NCBI GenBank assembly: GCA_017311315.1
Contig: CM029654.1
Span: 21,473,879 to 21,537,878 of the forward strand
From: Dendrocalamus latiflorus
Lineage: Eukaryota; Streptophyta; Magnoliopsida; Poales; Poaceae
Reading direction: 5' to 3'
Length of the DNA stretch: 64,000 nt
A program made the position numbers and the translations under genes. The notes below the pieces were generated by a model. That model searched no databases. It saw nothing but the letters and a program-made list of their open reading frames with translations, and had not been told where the DNA came from. Shown here piece by piece: positions 10,731 through 24,258 of the stretch (within the stretch, counting starts at the first letter, position 1; every line of letters starts with the position of its first letter).

Positions 10731-12610
10731 TGTAACACACCAGCTTCTCAAAGCCCAGAATGTCACCTACAATTAAATACACTAACAATTTAAACCAATA
10801 ATCAGGCATCAACATCATCTAAACCTCAAGAATAAATATTTAATATGATAATAAGCATAAATTTTACCAATATAATAGACCATAAATAGAATTTAATAAG
10901 AACCAAATAAGAACAAAATAATCACCAAGAGGCACCATAAATAAATTTAGACTAAGAAACGTATTATCTAGCAATATTATGAACTATAAGAAACTAAGAA
11001 AAAATACAAATTATCCAATTATTACAATGGATGATACTGAATTGTTCATGATCAAAAGTGGTGATTTGCGAGGTAAAGTGACGAGCTATAAAGTGCAATA
11101 TTCCATGTTCTACTTCCACCCATGCATGCCACCTTCAACGATCACGTAAAAACAAAAAATAAGTAAGATGAGTCCACGACTTAACAAGTACAAAGTAGAA
11201 TATTAAATGAGCCACCATCTTATTAATAATTCATATCCATTATTTAACATTAACTCAACTTCTCATATTCATTCTCATTAGTTTTTATTCCGTGTTTCAT
11301 TATTTCAAATCACCTTTCATTTTTCATGAATGCAACACAATACTCATGCTCATGTCTCATCTTCTACTTATATCGGTATAGCAGAGTGTAACTCCCGTTG
11401 GTGTTCACTCTCACCCACACTCTTTAGTGTGGGACCAATTGCCCATCCTTTTCATATTGGGACCTCATTGCTCATATCTTACATATGTGGACCTCATCCT
11501 ACTCCCTTGGGTTACATATTTTTATCATGGATGCTCAACATGCAATATAATGGATATCATCATAGCAAGTATTTAATCAATCAAACAATAATTTCAACAC
11601 TCGAGTTACCATTCTACCATGCACTTGGCTTTTTAGTTACGATGACTAGAATGATTTGAAGGTGACAACACAACTGACCCTACTGCTTTTATAGTAAATA
11701 CTCAATCTCAATACCAGTCATTGCAATACAAGACAACATTTAATTGACTTCTACATTCTTCCCAAATCTACGATTTTACCTCTTTACCGGACAGTCCCCT
11801 TGCTGTCCCAGTACTAAAAACATCATAACATTCAATTCTTATGTCGTATTATAGCAAACCATACTAGTTCTGAATTATATAAAAAATTTTCTACTATTTC
11901 CTAGTTGGTCAAACATCCAGATTAAATCATCTAAACCCCCACTTTAACCTAGAAGATAGGTATGTCATCTTGTAGACAACAAAATTAATAATTTCATAAC
12001 TTTTAATCTACATATACAAATAAATTGAATTATGATATTTTCAGAAACTACAAGAAAGTATCTACCGCTTCCTAGTTATTTCTAAAATTTATTTATGTAT
12101 TAACTTAGTCAAATTAACATTTTACCATCACTGCGTCCAACAACAACCTGGTACCAGACAGCAGCCTTCCAAAATTCATAACTTCTATTCTACTTATCTA
12201 AAAATTATGTTCTTAGATTTTCTAGAAACCTTAAAAAATAGGCTACAATGTTCATGTTCTGAGCAAATTTTCAAATTAGGTCATTTACTATTTTCAATCT
12301 ACTGATTACTACATGCTGCCAAAACATCACAAATTTACAGGTCAACACGATTATAAAATACATATCTCACAATCTGCTCATCTGATGGATATGATAAAAA
12401 ATTCTACAGAAAGCTATCAAATTTCTCCACAACTTTGTAGTAGATGAAATTCCCATATAATGGTTGTACACTACTCGTAAAAATAGTACAACAATACCGT
12501 AGAATAAATTGATCTACTATTCAAACCCTGACATAAACTTGCTAACCTTTCTCTAAATCCGAATTTAATCTCTAATTAAATTAAACAACAGAGGGAAAGC
12601 TAGATTGTTA
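10731..12610 (-). repeat. Inverted gypsy LTR, truncated
   Basis: Read on the minus strand, the element ends at 10731 with GACATTCTGGGCTTTGAGAA and GTGTTACA, the same ending as the LTRs at 10224, 32020 and 33673. The AT-rich body to about 12610 contains stretches such as the CACTCTTTAGTGTGGGACC region (11417-11436) but no gene. The LTR start (TGTAACA) is not found near 12610, so it is truncated. It faces the plus-strand LTR at 9983-10224. Confidence 0.6.

Positions 12611-13520
<910 letters not shown>

Positions 13521-13592
<72 letters not shown>
13521..13592. repeat. (TA)n microsatellite, right flank of MITE
   Basis: 72 bp of pure TA, the other half of the target tract of the Micron-like element. 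Confidence 0.97.
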
Positions 13593-13595
<3 letters not shown>

Positions 13596-13682
13596 GTATG
13601 TTTGGAATTTAATTTTTTGGAGAGGGAGTTATTCGTTGCCTGAGTCGTATAGGAGTTAGAATGGATCTCATGGAGTTAAAGC

Positions 13683-15560
13683 CATATTTGGCACTGTTTT
13701 ACATTGTATTTACAAAAATAGCCATATGCGTACTGTATTGATGAAAATATCACTACTGCCGTCTTGTGGGCGGGCGGCAGCGTCCGCGAGGCAACATGCA
13801 GCACGGCCATCGGCGGCAGGCGCCAGCCGCCCCCTCACCAGATGGCAGGCAGCTTGCGGCCCGGTGGGCAGATGGCAGGCTTGCCCACCGTCTAGTGAGG
13901 GGGTCGTCAGTGATTAAGTTGGCTAATTAGTCAGCTTAATAATCTGCCCTAACTTTTTTATATTTAGTGTTTGTTTGAAATTTTAAATATAAAAAATATG
14001 CTAAAAAATTACAAAAATTTATGTACAACCTCACAATACAACGTACCTTGTAGTGTAATTTTTAGATAATTTTATCCGTTGTAAATGTTGCTCAAAAAAT
14101 TATACAGTTTCGAATATAGCAAACAAGCTTCAAAAGTTATAAAATTTTATGTGAAGGCTCCCGACACAGTCATAGTTATTGTATAATTTTTTTGTGAATT
14201 TTATGTGCTCTGAAATTGTTATGTTTATTTGGCTTAATTTTATCATAAATTAAACTCATGTTTAAATTCATCGACCGTAAATTCATGATAAAATTAATCT
14301 GAATAAACGTGCCAAATTTGGATCACATAAAATTTCTAAAAATGTACACAGTGACAATGATTGTGTTGGAAAGTTTTACATAAAAGTTTATAATTTTTGA
14401 AGCTTGTTTTCTATATATACAGACTCATGAAATTATTAAAATCGTATGAATGTTTTAGCAATATTCACAATGGGTAAAATTATCGAAAAATTGTAATTTT
14501 GAGTACGTTATGTCAAGAAATTATTTGTAAATGTTCATAATTTTTTGAGCTTATTCGGTATTTTTAAAAATAGAAAAATTACTAAACAAGAAAAATTAGA
14601 GGTGGTAATTAAGCTGGCTTAATCACCGTTGTCTCACTTAATTAATTATTTTTTGTTTAGTGTTTTTTAAAATTTTTAAATATATTAAATTAGCTAAAAA
14701 TTGCAAAAATATATGTATAGCCTTCCAATACAACGTGCTTGACAGTTTAATTTTGAAGTAATTTTATCTATTGCGAATGTTGCTAAAAAACTAATAATAT
14801 TTTGATATTTATAAGTATTTTTACATAGAGCAAACGAGGTTAAAAAATTACAAAATTTTATATAAAGCCTCTTGACATAGTTATAATTATTTTGTAATTT
14901 TTGGAGAATATTATGGTGTCCAAATTTGCCACAGTTATAATCATGAAATAAATATACGATTAAATTCACTAGCCATAAATTCATGATTTAACATAGCCAA
15001 TTTAAATTATGTAAAATTCACAAAACATTACACAATAACTATGAGTATGTCGGGAGGTTTCACATAAAATTTTGTTATTTTTGGAGCTCGTGTGCTATAT
15101 GTAAAAGCTTGTACAACTATAAAACTTTTATGAATTTTTGAGCAACATTCACAGTGGATAAAATTATCCGAAAATTACACTATAAAGTAAATTATGTCGG
15201 TAGATTGTACATAAAGTTTTGTAATTTTGGAGCTCATTTGTTATATATAAAAATTCAAATAAAAACCAAATGAAAAAAAATTAGAACAGGTAATTACGGT
15301 GGCTAATCAGTTGGCTTAATCACCGCCGCCCCCTCACTGGACGGTAGGCCTACCTGCCATCCCTCACCGGCGGCAGGCTGCCTGTCGTCTGCTGGCGGGG
15401 CAGCAGGCGTCTGCCGCCGGCGGCTTCGCCATCTGTTGTCTCGCGGGCGCTGCCATCCGCTCGCTAGATGGCATAAGTGACATTTTTGTATATACGTTCG
15501 GCATATGATTAGTTTTATAAATACGATATGAAATAATGCTAAATCTAACTTTGTCTCGAT
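13683..15560. mobile_element. Foldback element made of two successive palindromes with GC-rich inverted caps
   Basis: The outer about 220-250 bp (13683-13905 and 15305-15560) are inverted repeats: the right end read on the minus strand matches the left end from CATATCGTATTTA through the GC-rich GGCAGGC-type segment to GTGATTAAG. Inside, four AT-rich blocks of about 350 bp alternate in orientation: 13905-14265 (+), 14265-14600 (-), 14600-14955 (+), 14955-15305 (-). Turning points lie near 14270 and 14960. No transposase is encoded. Long terminal inverted repeats would fit a foldback or Mutator-like derivative, but no target duplication was fixed. Short GC-rich frames in the caps are not genes. 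Confidence 0.7.
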
Positions 15561-15823
15561 CACGTGTCGTGATATGAGAAGACATAGGGGGAGAAAGATA
15601 TAAACCTAGAAGAAAACCTCCAGCCACTTTTGTTTAGTTCCGAGCACCGTCCTCAAGTTCTGTGGTGCCGCCACCCAGTTCACCGACGCGTGTGCTCCAG
15701 CTTTCGGCCGCTCAGCCACCAGCGCATAAACTTGCCGTGCATGCGCACACTCGCACTTGCGTCACCGGGTTGCCACGTGCTGCCCGCTCTCTTGTCATTG
15801 TATGGGTAGCGCAGCACCATGGC
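15561..15823. other. Unassigned interval between foldback element and LTR
   Basis: Moderately GC-rich sequence without a supported frame. It ends at the TGTAGGGACCC boundary at 15824. Confidence 0.3.
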
Positions 15824-16743
15824 TGTAGGGACCCAGATTTTACAATCCGAAATCCTCTGTGATTCCACCGCACTATTCCCTAGATCAGTAGATAGTGCTC
15901 ACAGATTTAGAAATGAACATCAGGATACATATCATACGAAAGCATAAATATATTAGTAAACTTACTCATGGGCCGATTAGGCCGAAATCATTAAATTGCA
16001 GCAGCGGAAGAACGAAGCACACAGGTGGGACCTTCAGGACATACCCACAGGCTGCCAACTGGAGGTTCGCGACCTAGCCATTGACGACTTCATCTTCTTC
16101 TCCATCATAACCAAAAGTAATGCTGAAGCATAGTGATCTGATTCCTGATTCTGGATTTGTTATGAGAGCGAGTGTGAGCACAAACCACCGTGCTCTGCGA
16201 GCCAATACGCATAATGCAAATAAATAGCATGCATGACTTATCAAAGGAGAGGCTCGGGTTTATTTTATTTGCCAGAAATTTCTTTTAGCATTATTTTTAT
16301 TAGTTAATCATGGTGCTATTATTGCTGCCTAAAACTCTTCACAGCAATTGCCATATTTAACTTGATCCACCGAAGATACACTTTCTTTATTGATTGCTGT
16401 CTAGACTCCAAACAACGAGTATCATTATTTACTTAATCCACCAAACACACACTTTCTATATTGAGTGATGTCTAAAACTCCAAACAGCGAGTGACATTAT
16501 TTATTTTATATCCACCAATATCTTTTGTATTCTAAATTCCTAATAATCCAATTTTGTGGTTGCTATTCATCAACTCTTCACTTCTGACTCTAACAATTAT
16601 CCATCATAATTATTTTAAAATCCACTGATATCATTTATACCAGGACTTTCTAACAATTCAATCCTTTTGTTATTGATCCAAAAAAACATTATTTGCTTTT
16701 TCAATAATCAACCTTATTTTCCATTATCTATCTCTAACTAATT

Positions 16744-16880
16744 CACTAGTATACCTCCACCAGAACATCATTGATCAAGTTTACGATTCGCTAGTATACA
16801 TCCACCATGAATAACATTGATCAAGTTTACGATCCACTAGTATACATCCATCAAGAATATCATTGATCAAGTTCATACTC
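16744..16880. repeat. Tandem repeat, about 47-bp unit, three copies
   Basis: Units containing CTAGTATAC, CATCCACCA and ATTGATCAAGTTTACGAT recur three times with small changes. They lie in the AT-rich part of the minus-strand LTR material. Confidence 0.6.
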
Positions 16881-19644
16881 CAATAATTGTTATCATACCT
16901 CCAATTTTCCAAAAATTCAATTCATCCATTTAGTATTTGATCAAATCCTATTAATACCATTGTCGCCAACATCTTCCAAGAATTTATATTTGTTATCAAT
17001 GTCATAATCCAGCAATTACCCCTGCACTCCCTAATTCTCCAAAAATCCTTTAATTCATTCATCTAGCCAATCTATTCACTCTACAATCCAATGATAATCC
17101 AGTACATTCGATTGGATCCACCAATTTATTTTCCCAGAATTCACACTATCATTTCCTGTGGTAATCGACACGAAATCTACCAATATCTTTATATGTTTCC
17201 TACCAACATCCATTTTCTTTACTCACGACTTTATTTATCCTTCCTGACATTTTATTTTGTGAAAAGTATTACCATTATTTAAGAAATATAATACATAGAA
17301 ATTTCTTGAGACCTAGCAGTTTTGAACAAAGCATAATGTGTAAGAGAATGCAATAATAAAGCGATCTAGATTCCATCCACCGTTACATTGCATCTGCACC
17401 ATATGCTAACATTTCAGCGTTATAACCGCTTACATTACCACTGGGACGACACCTAGGACAACTCAAATCAGGGCTTTTCGCTGCCCTCCACTTTTCCATT
17501 TCCACCTACAAGGTTGTTTTTGAAACAGAACTATATCTGGTTAAGTTCCCATGTCCACCCATGACCGTGGGCACGGCTATTCGAATAGCTTTTACTCTGC
17601 AGAGTTTGCACACTTTACCCACAAGAGAAAGTTCACTCGTTGCCCCACATGATTCCTTAGTCGTGCGGTTGAGTAGACCATCACAGTAACCATTCAAAAT
17701 ACCTCGCCCCTTCCATCATTTCACCCTATGAGCCGCTCCCACTTGCGGTGGGTCCCATACGTTATGCGGGATGTTCTTCTTCTGAACGTCTAGCAGCTGC
17801 TACCCACACTGCTAGCATGCCACAAAAGAACTTCACCCTCTACGAGTGTCCCATTCAAGCCGTCACACAGATAGCCGCTTGCGCTGCCTCACCTCCTCCT
17901 CTTGTGAGGATGACTTTCAGAGTCCGGTAAATCTACTAAGCCAAGTTGTACTTTACAGACTTGTGGTTGTACTTGTTTACACAGGAGGCCATGACAAGAT
18001 TCAGAACTTAGGGTTATCTGGGCGGTCCTACCACTAACCACACTCTCGTGCACCACTGCACCATACCCCCGAACCATCCGCCCAAATAGATAAGCGGTTT
18101 GAGGGTTTTTGGGAACATAAAATAATCATATCCAACATATACCAGTCATTACCACCATGACTGCCCAACCAAATTTTCTCATGATTAAAGGGATGATTAA
18201 ATTTTCTCATGATTAAATGTTCTCATGAGTATCTAAGCAATACTAAGCATGTCATATATTTGCGGACTTATTTTCGAAAGGTTACTATTATAATTTTGCT
18301 AAGGCGACAAGGTTCACATATTCAAATATTCCAAAGGAGGTGTAATATTAATCAAGTTAAACAAAGGGCATATAACTAGAATCTTAAATTAAACATGTAT
18401 TTGCATATAAAATAACAGCATGCAATTTGATAATTTAAACAAAAGTGATTTGCAGAAAATGTAGGCTCAACATGATCAAAGTATTGACTCGCCTTGCGCG
18501 GTTTACCACGATCTTGAGCTCACACAATGCTTTCTCTTGAGCTTCGGGTCTTTATCTTCACCTCGCTATTGATTACGCTTGATCCGTTGATTCTTCGGGA
18601 CTCCAGTTTCTAATTACGCGGTAAGCGACTGAATCCACATAAAAGCAAGTAACTCAAAAGATCCAAATAAATCCGAATAAACTCAATTTAGATTTGTTAT
18701 AAGTTAATGGGTGATTCGAGTAATTTGAGGCAAGGCCGGTGGTAGAATACGATGACTTGATCTTTTTATTAATAATCACTTTTATTATTTTTGTATTTAT
18801 CAAGTAAGTTCCATGAGTTAGGTTAGATCTGTGAGTTGGTGTACAAATCTAGCTGGGTATTATTTTGTCGAGCGCTAACATTCAGGGCTTACACTATATA
18901 CGCGATGTATACAAATTTTAGCTTATTGGATTAATTCCTATTACTAGTAATTTGATATGTAGCATTTTATGTGGTTCTAGTACCACCGTGTTCATTAAAA
19001 TGCAATTTTAGCAAGGTTACTTTTAATGACTGATGATCCAAAGGATTTTAATAGGTATGCCAACATAATTTTCAGTTAAAGATGCCCTTTTGATTAAAGG
19101 TTGTTATCAATTTATGTACCTTTAGTTGTTATTTGGTGCAAATTAAACCTTAACGAAAAAGATTGTGTGTGTGTGTGTGTATATATATATACACATTTAG
19201 GTGATAGCCTAGCTTGCTATTTGATTAAAGTTACCGTTGGTATTTATTTGATGGTGGCATGTTAAAGGTTGGAGTACACGTTTTAGTTATTATTAAGGAT
19301 AGTCTTCAATTTAGATCCTTATTTTTATAGTTAAACATAGTATCAGATTTATTTTCCTTAACTTTAACTTGGATGTCCTTTTGGTTAGGGTCTTTTATTA
19401 AATTTGGTCATGTAACCAAGTTCATCTTTTATGAATGCCTTTGATTAAAATTTAGATTTTTATCAAATGTCACAACTACATTGGTTACTCACATATGACA
19501 TTTAATCCAACATGAAATCTCAAATAATCGTACTTTATGTCCCAATCAAATTTTATTAGCTTACATGGATTATTTACAAATTTTCCTTAATTTTTCCTAA
19601 ACTGAAATGATTAATAACAACAAAAATAAAAAGAAGGAAGAATT

Positions 19645-19715
19645 GCACTGAGAGGGAGTCGAACTCAGGACCTGCTAGCTCGGTGTGTTGAGTGCACTCT
19701 GTTAGCCAAGTGGGC
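19645..19715 (-). other. tRNA-like relic inside LTR DNA
   Basis: Read on the minus strand, a TGGCTAACAGAGTG segment resembles an A box, and GAGTTCGACTCCC about 40 bases downstream resembles a T arm with B box. The remaining arms do not fold convincingly into a cloverleaf, so I do not call a tRNA gene. Such pol III-like relics occur in SINEs and in some LTRs. Confidence 0.3.
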
Positions 19716-20814
19716 GGGGAGGCCTGGCTGACAGAGAGAAGCACATGGTTTAACTTATGCTGGGATGGTAGCTAGGCTCAAAACAGAGCAAAGCGGCGCC
19801 GACGGGGAGGAGCCTTGCCTGCGGCTAGCGGTGGCCAGAGGGGTTTGGGGGACCATCAAAACAGATCACTGGGAAGGTGTGTAGGCCAAGGGGGTGGTGG
19901 TGTAAGCCGGAAAGAGGTGAGGCGGCTCGGGCGGTGGTTTGAGCGGCCGACGGTGAGGGTGGAAAGGGGTGGCAGCGCCGGCGGGGTGGAGGGCAGTGAT
20001 TGACGAGGGCATAAGCGGGAGAGAGGCCATTGGAACTCACCTAGGTGGTGGGTGTGGCCAGAGGGGAGCCGGGGTGGGCCAGCAGCGTGCACGGTGGCGG
20101 TGCGGAGGAGGTCACCGTGGCCGGCGCGCTACGGTGAAGGGGAGGGCAGGGCGGTGCTTGGGGGAGTGCTGTGGCGACTAGGTGATACTCCCGGCGAAGG
20201 AAATTGAGCCGGCGTCCACCAAGCTAGCAACGGCGGCAGAAATGGTGGCGGCGGTCGAGCTTCGGGATGGCACGGGAGAAGGCAGAGAAAAGAGGAAAAA
20301 GCCAGGGGGAGCAATGTGGGGGGGGGGGGCAGTGAGGCTCTTATAGCCGAGCGCACACGCGGGGGGTGGAGTCGGGCGTGAGTAGCGACATGGCTGGACG
20401 GCGCGATGCGGGGGCGCAGAGAGGGTGACGGAAGCGGGTCGGCGTAGAGGGAGGCAGGTGCGGCGGCAGGCAGCGGTGCTGCAGCGGGAATCCTGGGCTG
20501 GCACGTGTGACTACTCGGATATCGCAACTTTTGCGCCGCGCACTTGATCGGACACGACAGGGCAGCGGAGGCAGCGGCGACGCCAGCGCATGCGTGCCAC
20601 GGGGAGGAAGGGCGCTGAGCAGGGCAGAGAGGGGACCGGGGAAGGATTAAGGAGTAGCGCGGGCGGAGCGGGCCCGCTGGCCAGAGAGAAGGCGGGGATG
20701 GTGGGGTTGGGCCGGGCTGATGGCCGACCTGACTCCATCTCCCCATTTCTTTTTTTTCATTTATGTGTTTTTGTGTATGTAGCATTTATATTTTATTCCT
20801 TTTTGCTTGCTCAC

Positions 20815-22804
20815 TGAGAGACCATATGGAGGTATCCCCATGTTGGTGATGAATAATTGACAGTTGGTTTAGAGAGTTTCAGTTTGTTTTGGGTATTCTA
20901 GGTTTGAGTACTTTTCATTTGTGCTATTGTTGATATGCTGTTTCGTGCATTGCTATGTGACGGTTTGCTTGTCTGTGTGACTGCAGGACTTCAGAGCTAG
21001 GTCATGGTGAGGCGAGGAGGACTGGGACTAGGCACAGGAGGTATTGAGGTCCAGACGGTCGGCGATGCCGAAGATGATCGAGACTGGTGAGGTGGTTGCG
21101 AGTCGGGAGACGAGGAACCGGAGTTGGAGCTACCGGTGACGGACACAATGGGCGACGACGAGCGAACCGGGACTAGGCTCAGGGAGGAGTCGGAGGTCCA
21201 GACGGTTGGGTGTCGGTTGCGATCGTGCGCGACGGAACAGACCAGGACTAGGCTCAGGTGGAGTCGGAGGTCTCGGTCGGTGTCGAGTGGACACGACGAG
21301 CAGCAGCGAGTGGATCGGGACTAGGCTCAGGGAGGAGCCGGAGGTCCAGACGGTCAGGATGTGGGGTGCGGTCGTGTGCAGCGGAGCGGACCGGGACTAG
21401 ACTCAGGGAGGAGTCGAGGTCTAGACGGTCAAGGTACTGGACGCGAGAAGCTTCTGGGAAAGCGCTTGAGGGGCAAATTGGAGATTGACTCAAGCATTGA
21501 TTTGGAGGCTGGTTTTTCCCTCCAAAAGGCTGTGTTGACTTCTTGCCTCAAGTGTGTGAGAGGCATGGAGTAGATGTTGTATGACTCTTCTTGATTTCCT
21601 TCTTTGGGGATAAGCCCTATTGTTAAAAGGAGAAGGATGTGAGGGAGAAGAGCAAGCATTCTAAGAGAGCTCAAGTGTATGAGCAGCCTGTGTGTGTACG
21701 TGCTCCTCTCTCAAGCATGTAGTGAGGAGGTAGCATTTTCTTTATCCAATTGCGTATGGGGACTCCTGTGTAATCATTCAGTGATATAAATCCATTTGTG
21801 TGATTTGATCCTCTTTATTTCTCTCTGTGATGGATTTTATTTTTAGTTTGCTTCTCTGCTGCTTGATCTGTTCTTGAGTTGTTAGAGAAGAATTCTTGTT
21901 TGGTTCCTTGTTCTCAAGCTGCAAATGAGATGCTCTGTGATGAGATTTGGTCTCAAGACCATTTGGTCAGTTGATTCCCAAAGAGCCAAATGAAAGAATC
22001 AAAAGTGTACACTCATGCGCTTCACTCACTCCTCTTTATCTCCTGTAGCTAGGGTTTCATGACAGGGGAGGTTGGATTCTTGTGTTTCCCTTCAAAAGAT
22101 TATGCCCAGAGATGAGTTTTCAAGTCCTCTTGTCATTGCTAAAGTGATTTCAAAGTTTCATGAGCAAGAGATGTGGGAATAAGAAGTAATTTGAAATCAA
22201 TTCCATACTCTGTCATTTTTTCAGTCATATGCTCAAAAGTTTGATTTCTTGGTCTTTTAGCCATATCTCTTGATCTCTAAGGCATTCCTGCTATTTAGTT
22301 TTAAGCCTCTTTCATTTGGCCTGAAAAGATCTGCAGAAATATCTCAATTTCTCATTTTTTAGAAGTTCAGCAAAAAGTCTGCTTTGTTTCAGCCGAGATC
22401 TGAATTCTAGGGTTTAGGCCGGTCTGACCGGTCTGTGCATTGTGGTCAAACCAGCCAACCCATTGCGGTCCGACCGGAGTTACCCAAGCGGTCTGACCAG
22501 CCCCTGACCGGAGGTCAGACCGGTGTGGCCCGGGCGGTCTGACGGCCGGTCAATAGCGGTCAGACCGGCCTACTGCAGTTGCTGCTGGTATTTTATGTTT
22601 TTGTGCTGGCCGTTGTGTTTCTTCTCTGTTGTTTCTTTTCCCGCTGTCACTTCTGGATGTCATGTATCTCCAGTAGGCATGAATCATCATTCTTCATAGC
22701 TTTTCATAGCTATCGGAGAGGAGTTCATGGTGGATACTTTTGAGGGGCGATTTTTAAAGAGGCACCATTCACCCCCCCCCTCTGTTGCCATTTCCGATCC
22801 TACA
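20815..22804. mobile_element. Solo LTR (copy A), 1990 bp, with perfect 5-bp target duplication
   Basis: The unit begins TGAGAGACCATATGG and ends TTCCGATCCTACA. It is flanked on both sides by CTCAC (20810-20814 and 22805-22809). TG...CA ends plus a 5-bp duplication identify an LTR left after recombination between the two LTRs of a full element. The reverse complement of the same LTR lies at 39419-41483. It contains a roughly 90-bp tandem array (21010-21440) and scattered GGTCTGACCGG-type motifs (22415-22570). GC-rich open frames in the array are not genes. Confidence 0.92.
21010..21440. repeat. Tandem array of about 90-bp units in solo LTR A
   Basis: About five diverged units, each with GGGACTAGGCTCAGGGAGGA and GTCCAGACGGT blocks. 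The same array is present in inverted orientation in copy B (about 40855-41290), so it belongs to the LTR itself. Confidence 0.75.
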
Positions 22805-23212
22805 CTCACAAAATTTTCATGTTTCCTTACTACTGAATTTAACCCTTGCATGTGCACACTTTTGTAGGTATGTTTATATGTATATCCATATACATTTGTA
22901 TTATCATCTATTTGCTTCTATTGTTATTTGTGCCATTATTTCCAGAATGAAATTTTATACTTTAACTTCAGGCCTCTTCCTTTATTTTATGGATCATCTT
23001 TTCAGATTCGTATTTTAAATTCTTATTCTCTATTATTCGAACATTTCCTTTTATAATATCACTAGTGTTTCTTTCTTTTTTTGAGCTTCTTAAATTTTTG
23101 GAACCTCAACCAATTTCAGAAAAATACCATAAACTCCAAATTCAAATAAATTATATTGCAAAAATAATTCAAAAGCTTCTTATTTTTAAATTTAAATTTT
23201 CAGGATGTTACA

Positions 23213-23523
23213 GTTGCCGACGTCAGGAGCTAACGGCGATTGACTGCTGATTGCACCGTGTCACCCGGCCGTCCTTCTTGCTTCGGGCGTCTGTGCGTGT
23301 TGGCCATCAGCACGTGCTGCTGCCATGGCCGACCATTTACTGGCAAGGCTGTGCACGCTTCATTGCTTGGAACAGCCAACTGGAAGTGATTTGCTCTATG
23401 GATTGGACATGACCCTTCCAGTTGGAACAGTACCGACTAGAAGTGGTAACGCTTCTTCCTTTGTATTGGTTTGTATGGGTTTTGAGCAGTAAGCAATTAG
23501 GTTGTAAGGACTTGATTTGATTC
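23213..23523. other. Unassigned interval between two LTRs
   Basis: No supported gene. It separates the TGTAACATCC boundary at 23212 from the minus-strand LTR at 23524. Confidence 0.3.
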
Positions 23524-23915
23524 TATTATGGTAGGAGATAAGTCAGAATGGTTTACGATCATCCTTCTTATAGAGACTCTGATCTAGAGACCAACTGGTT
23601 TAGAACTTGATTATTTTATTGCTTAATTATAAATGATGCGGCTCCTCTCTTTATATAGATGAGGTTAACCCCTAACAATATGAAAATTAACATAATCTAA
23701 TGCAACTAATCAACTAAATATAATATCATATCCATACTATCTAAATATAAAAATATGCATCTAACTATTCCTATATAAAGATATGCATATAACTTTTCCT
23801 AATATGAAGATATGCTAAGATTATATTCTAAATAATCGATATAGGATCGTGCTACAGTACCGCATGATACTATTCGTGCTATAGTAGTCGCGATGCTACA
23901 TTTCGCGTCATAACA
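23524..23915 (-). repeat. 3' LTR (minus strand) of the small retroelement
   Basis: 392 bp; on the minus strand it starts TGTTATGACGCG and ends CCATAATA (from CCATAACA). It matches 27012-27378 along most of its length, including the CTCTCTTTATATAGATGAGG stretch, which on the minus strand may include the TATA region. Confidence 0.8.
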
Positions 23916-24258
23916 CTTCATCCCACGCAGTGAGACAACTCGTCCTTGAGCTGTCAGGTGGCGTAAACGGACTAAGACCTTCGTGTTCCTATATCAACAA
24001 AATGGCATAATGCTGCCGAGCAGTGTGGAAGATGACCAGCGAAACCCTGATGCACAATAGCGAGGATAATAACCCTCTAGTTTTGGCTAGCATCATAAGA
24101 GTCATCGGTGGCAAGGGCAAACGGTGTAGAGCAGCAGCATTCGTGGTTCGAGATGCAACGGTTGTGAGAAAGATGCGACGACGTCGCTGACTCCTACATG
24201 ACAACTATTGCGCTCCACATCTTCGAAGGCATGGTGTCAGTCAACCACGGGGAGAAGA

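Larger units (their letters stand above)
15824..23212 (-). repeat. Minus-strand gypsy-type LTR material, split by a solo LTR
   Basis: The right boundary on the minus strand is TGTAACATCCTGAAAATTT (starting 23212), the same opening as the LTR at 29259. An AT-rich start, a GC-rich middle (19640-20740) with a minus-strand CTATAAGAG box near 20340, and then AT-rich DNA with a CTCTGCAGAG-type motif (about 17597) follow, in the order seen in the 29259-32020 LTR. The left end at 15824 (TGTAGGGACCC) gives a terminal CA on the minus strand. A second candidate end lies at 18893. With the 20815-22804 insert removed the stretch is about 5.4 kb, long for one LTR, so two nested LTRs are possible. No target duplication was found. 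Confidence 0.5.

Noticed and set aside
15824..18893. A third-family solo LTR with its own target duplication
   Set aside because: The flanks ATGGC and CTATA do not match, so these ends could not be confirmed as a separate insertion.
19645..19715. A functional tRNA gene
   Set aside because: Only A- and B-box-like blocks are seen; no complete cloverleaf can be drawn.
20129..20785. 218-codon proline-rich minus-strand frame
   Set aside because: It lies in the GC-rich part of an LTR, overlaps open frames in other phases and has no domain; composition explains it.
21124..21573. Overlapping Arg/Ser-rich frames
   Set aside because: They arise from the roughly 90-bp tandem array of solo LTR A and reappear in inverted copy B.
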